NCBI GenBank assembly: GCA_013396655.1
Contig: WBMV01003161.1
Coordinates: forward strand, 3,656,059 to 3,720,058
Source: Campylorhamphus procurvoides
Taxonomy: Eukaryota; Chordata; Aves; Passeriformes; Dendrocolaptidae
DNA length: 64,000 bases
Reading direction: 5' to 3'
Made by a program: the position numbers and the translations under genes. Below are positions 63,195 to 64,000 of this stretch, piece after piece; position 1 is the stretch's first letter; each line of letters begins with the position of its first letter. The notes below the pieces were generated by a model, which was not told where the DNA came from, ran no database searches, and saw only the letters and a program-made list of their open reading frames with translations.

Positions 63195-64000
63195 ATTAGA
63201 GATTTTCAGTGCTAAGGAAAACTCCTTCTGTTCTTCTCAAGAGGATCAGATGTAATGAGAGTGAGTCAGTTACAGCAGTGTTAATTGAACAAAACAAGAG
63301 CTGGAAATAGAACAGTTTGAAGGAAATGCTGGATTGACATATGCTGTTTTCGTACATTTGTTGAACATTATTGAGCATTTCTAGTGCCGTAATCGGAGAG
63401 TAGGAAAATATCTGGGAGTGTTTATTTGATAGAGTTTACATTACACAGCCTGCAATACAGCTAGAGCAGCATTTTGTGATCTTTCTGATCATATAGTTGG
63501 GGAGGTTTCTCATCTTTGCCAAGGAACTTGTTATGATCCAAACTGGCCACTGAGTGACCAGAGCTGGTGTTTCAAAGTCTGTCTAATGAACCAGAAGCAC
63601 AGTGGCAATGACACCCCGATCCTTTGGGAGTGGATCACAGACTCTGGCACTGTTCCTGAACAGGCTGCAGAGCTGAGTCCTTTCCCGAGGCCATGGCAGT
63701 GGATGCTTTAACCTCCCACTGTCTCTACTTTGCTCTGCCTGCTGAATCAATTGGGGTGCTGGCCATTCATCCCCTACCCCATAAAGCCCTTTGTCCTTTG
63801 GGCCCTTTTTATGATGGAATTTCTTCATCTCAAGGAGAACAGCCAAAGACACTTGCTGAAGAGTTAGCTCACTTAATCCCTTTTTGGCAGGACTGGGCTC
63901 TGCAGTGACATTTCAATCACCCTGAGGATGTAATTTGTGCAAATCAGTAGTATTTCCACTGAAGTTATTGGAACTGCTGCCATGCCAAATCTAAAGTAAC
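63195..64000. other. Unique sequence to the window edge, no gene seen
   Basis: No coding exon or transposon is recognised. Near 63930-63980, CAAATCAGTAGTATTTCCAC followed by TGAAGTTATTGGAACTGC faintly resembles the same old amniote repeat type noted at 39 and 50 kb. Short open frames here have no known domain. Confidence 0.5.

Overview
This looks like a nuclear chromosomal window from a bird. That reading is an inference from four things: AT-rich non-coding DNA, sparse interspersed repeats that are mostly CR1 LINE fragments (the dominant retrotransposon of birds and other sauropsids), a single short CpG-rich promoter, and a metazoan splice donor. There are no bacterial-style coding blocks, operons, ribosome binding sites or CRISPR arrays. 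Crocodile or turtle cannot be excluded from sequence alone, but the low repeat load favours a bird.

Layout. Positions 1-12956 appear to be the first intron, or part of it, of a minus-strand gene whose first coding exon is 12957-13007. The exon encodes MAAAPLLRLRELSRRVP and ends at a GTGAGT donor. Positions 12540-13060 are a CpG-rich, TATA-less promoter with a YY1-type motif over the start codon and a GC box. Nine perfect AATGG units (13059-13105) lie just upstream of the start. Positions 13290-14085 hold two CR1 3' ends and a 34-bp minisatellite. From 14.1 kb to the end there is about 50 kb with no coding exon I can recognise: a gene desert, or introns and flanks of unseen genes. It carries three further CR1 pieces, a few very old SINE-like relics, microsatellites and several AT-rich blocks that look like candidate conserved non-coding elements.

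I could not identify the gene at 13 kb. Its N-terminus (Ala/Leu/Arg-rich with one acidic residue) resembles a mitochondrial targeting sequence but is too short to name. The open reading frames of 60-220 codons across the window look like chance frames in non-coding DNA, or antisense and repeat-derived frames; none shows a recognisable domain. I found no convincing new biological system. The most useful signals are the promoter architecture, the strand composition of the left part, and the candidate regulatory blocks.
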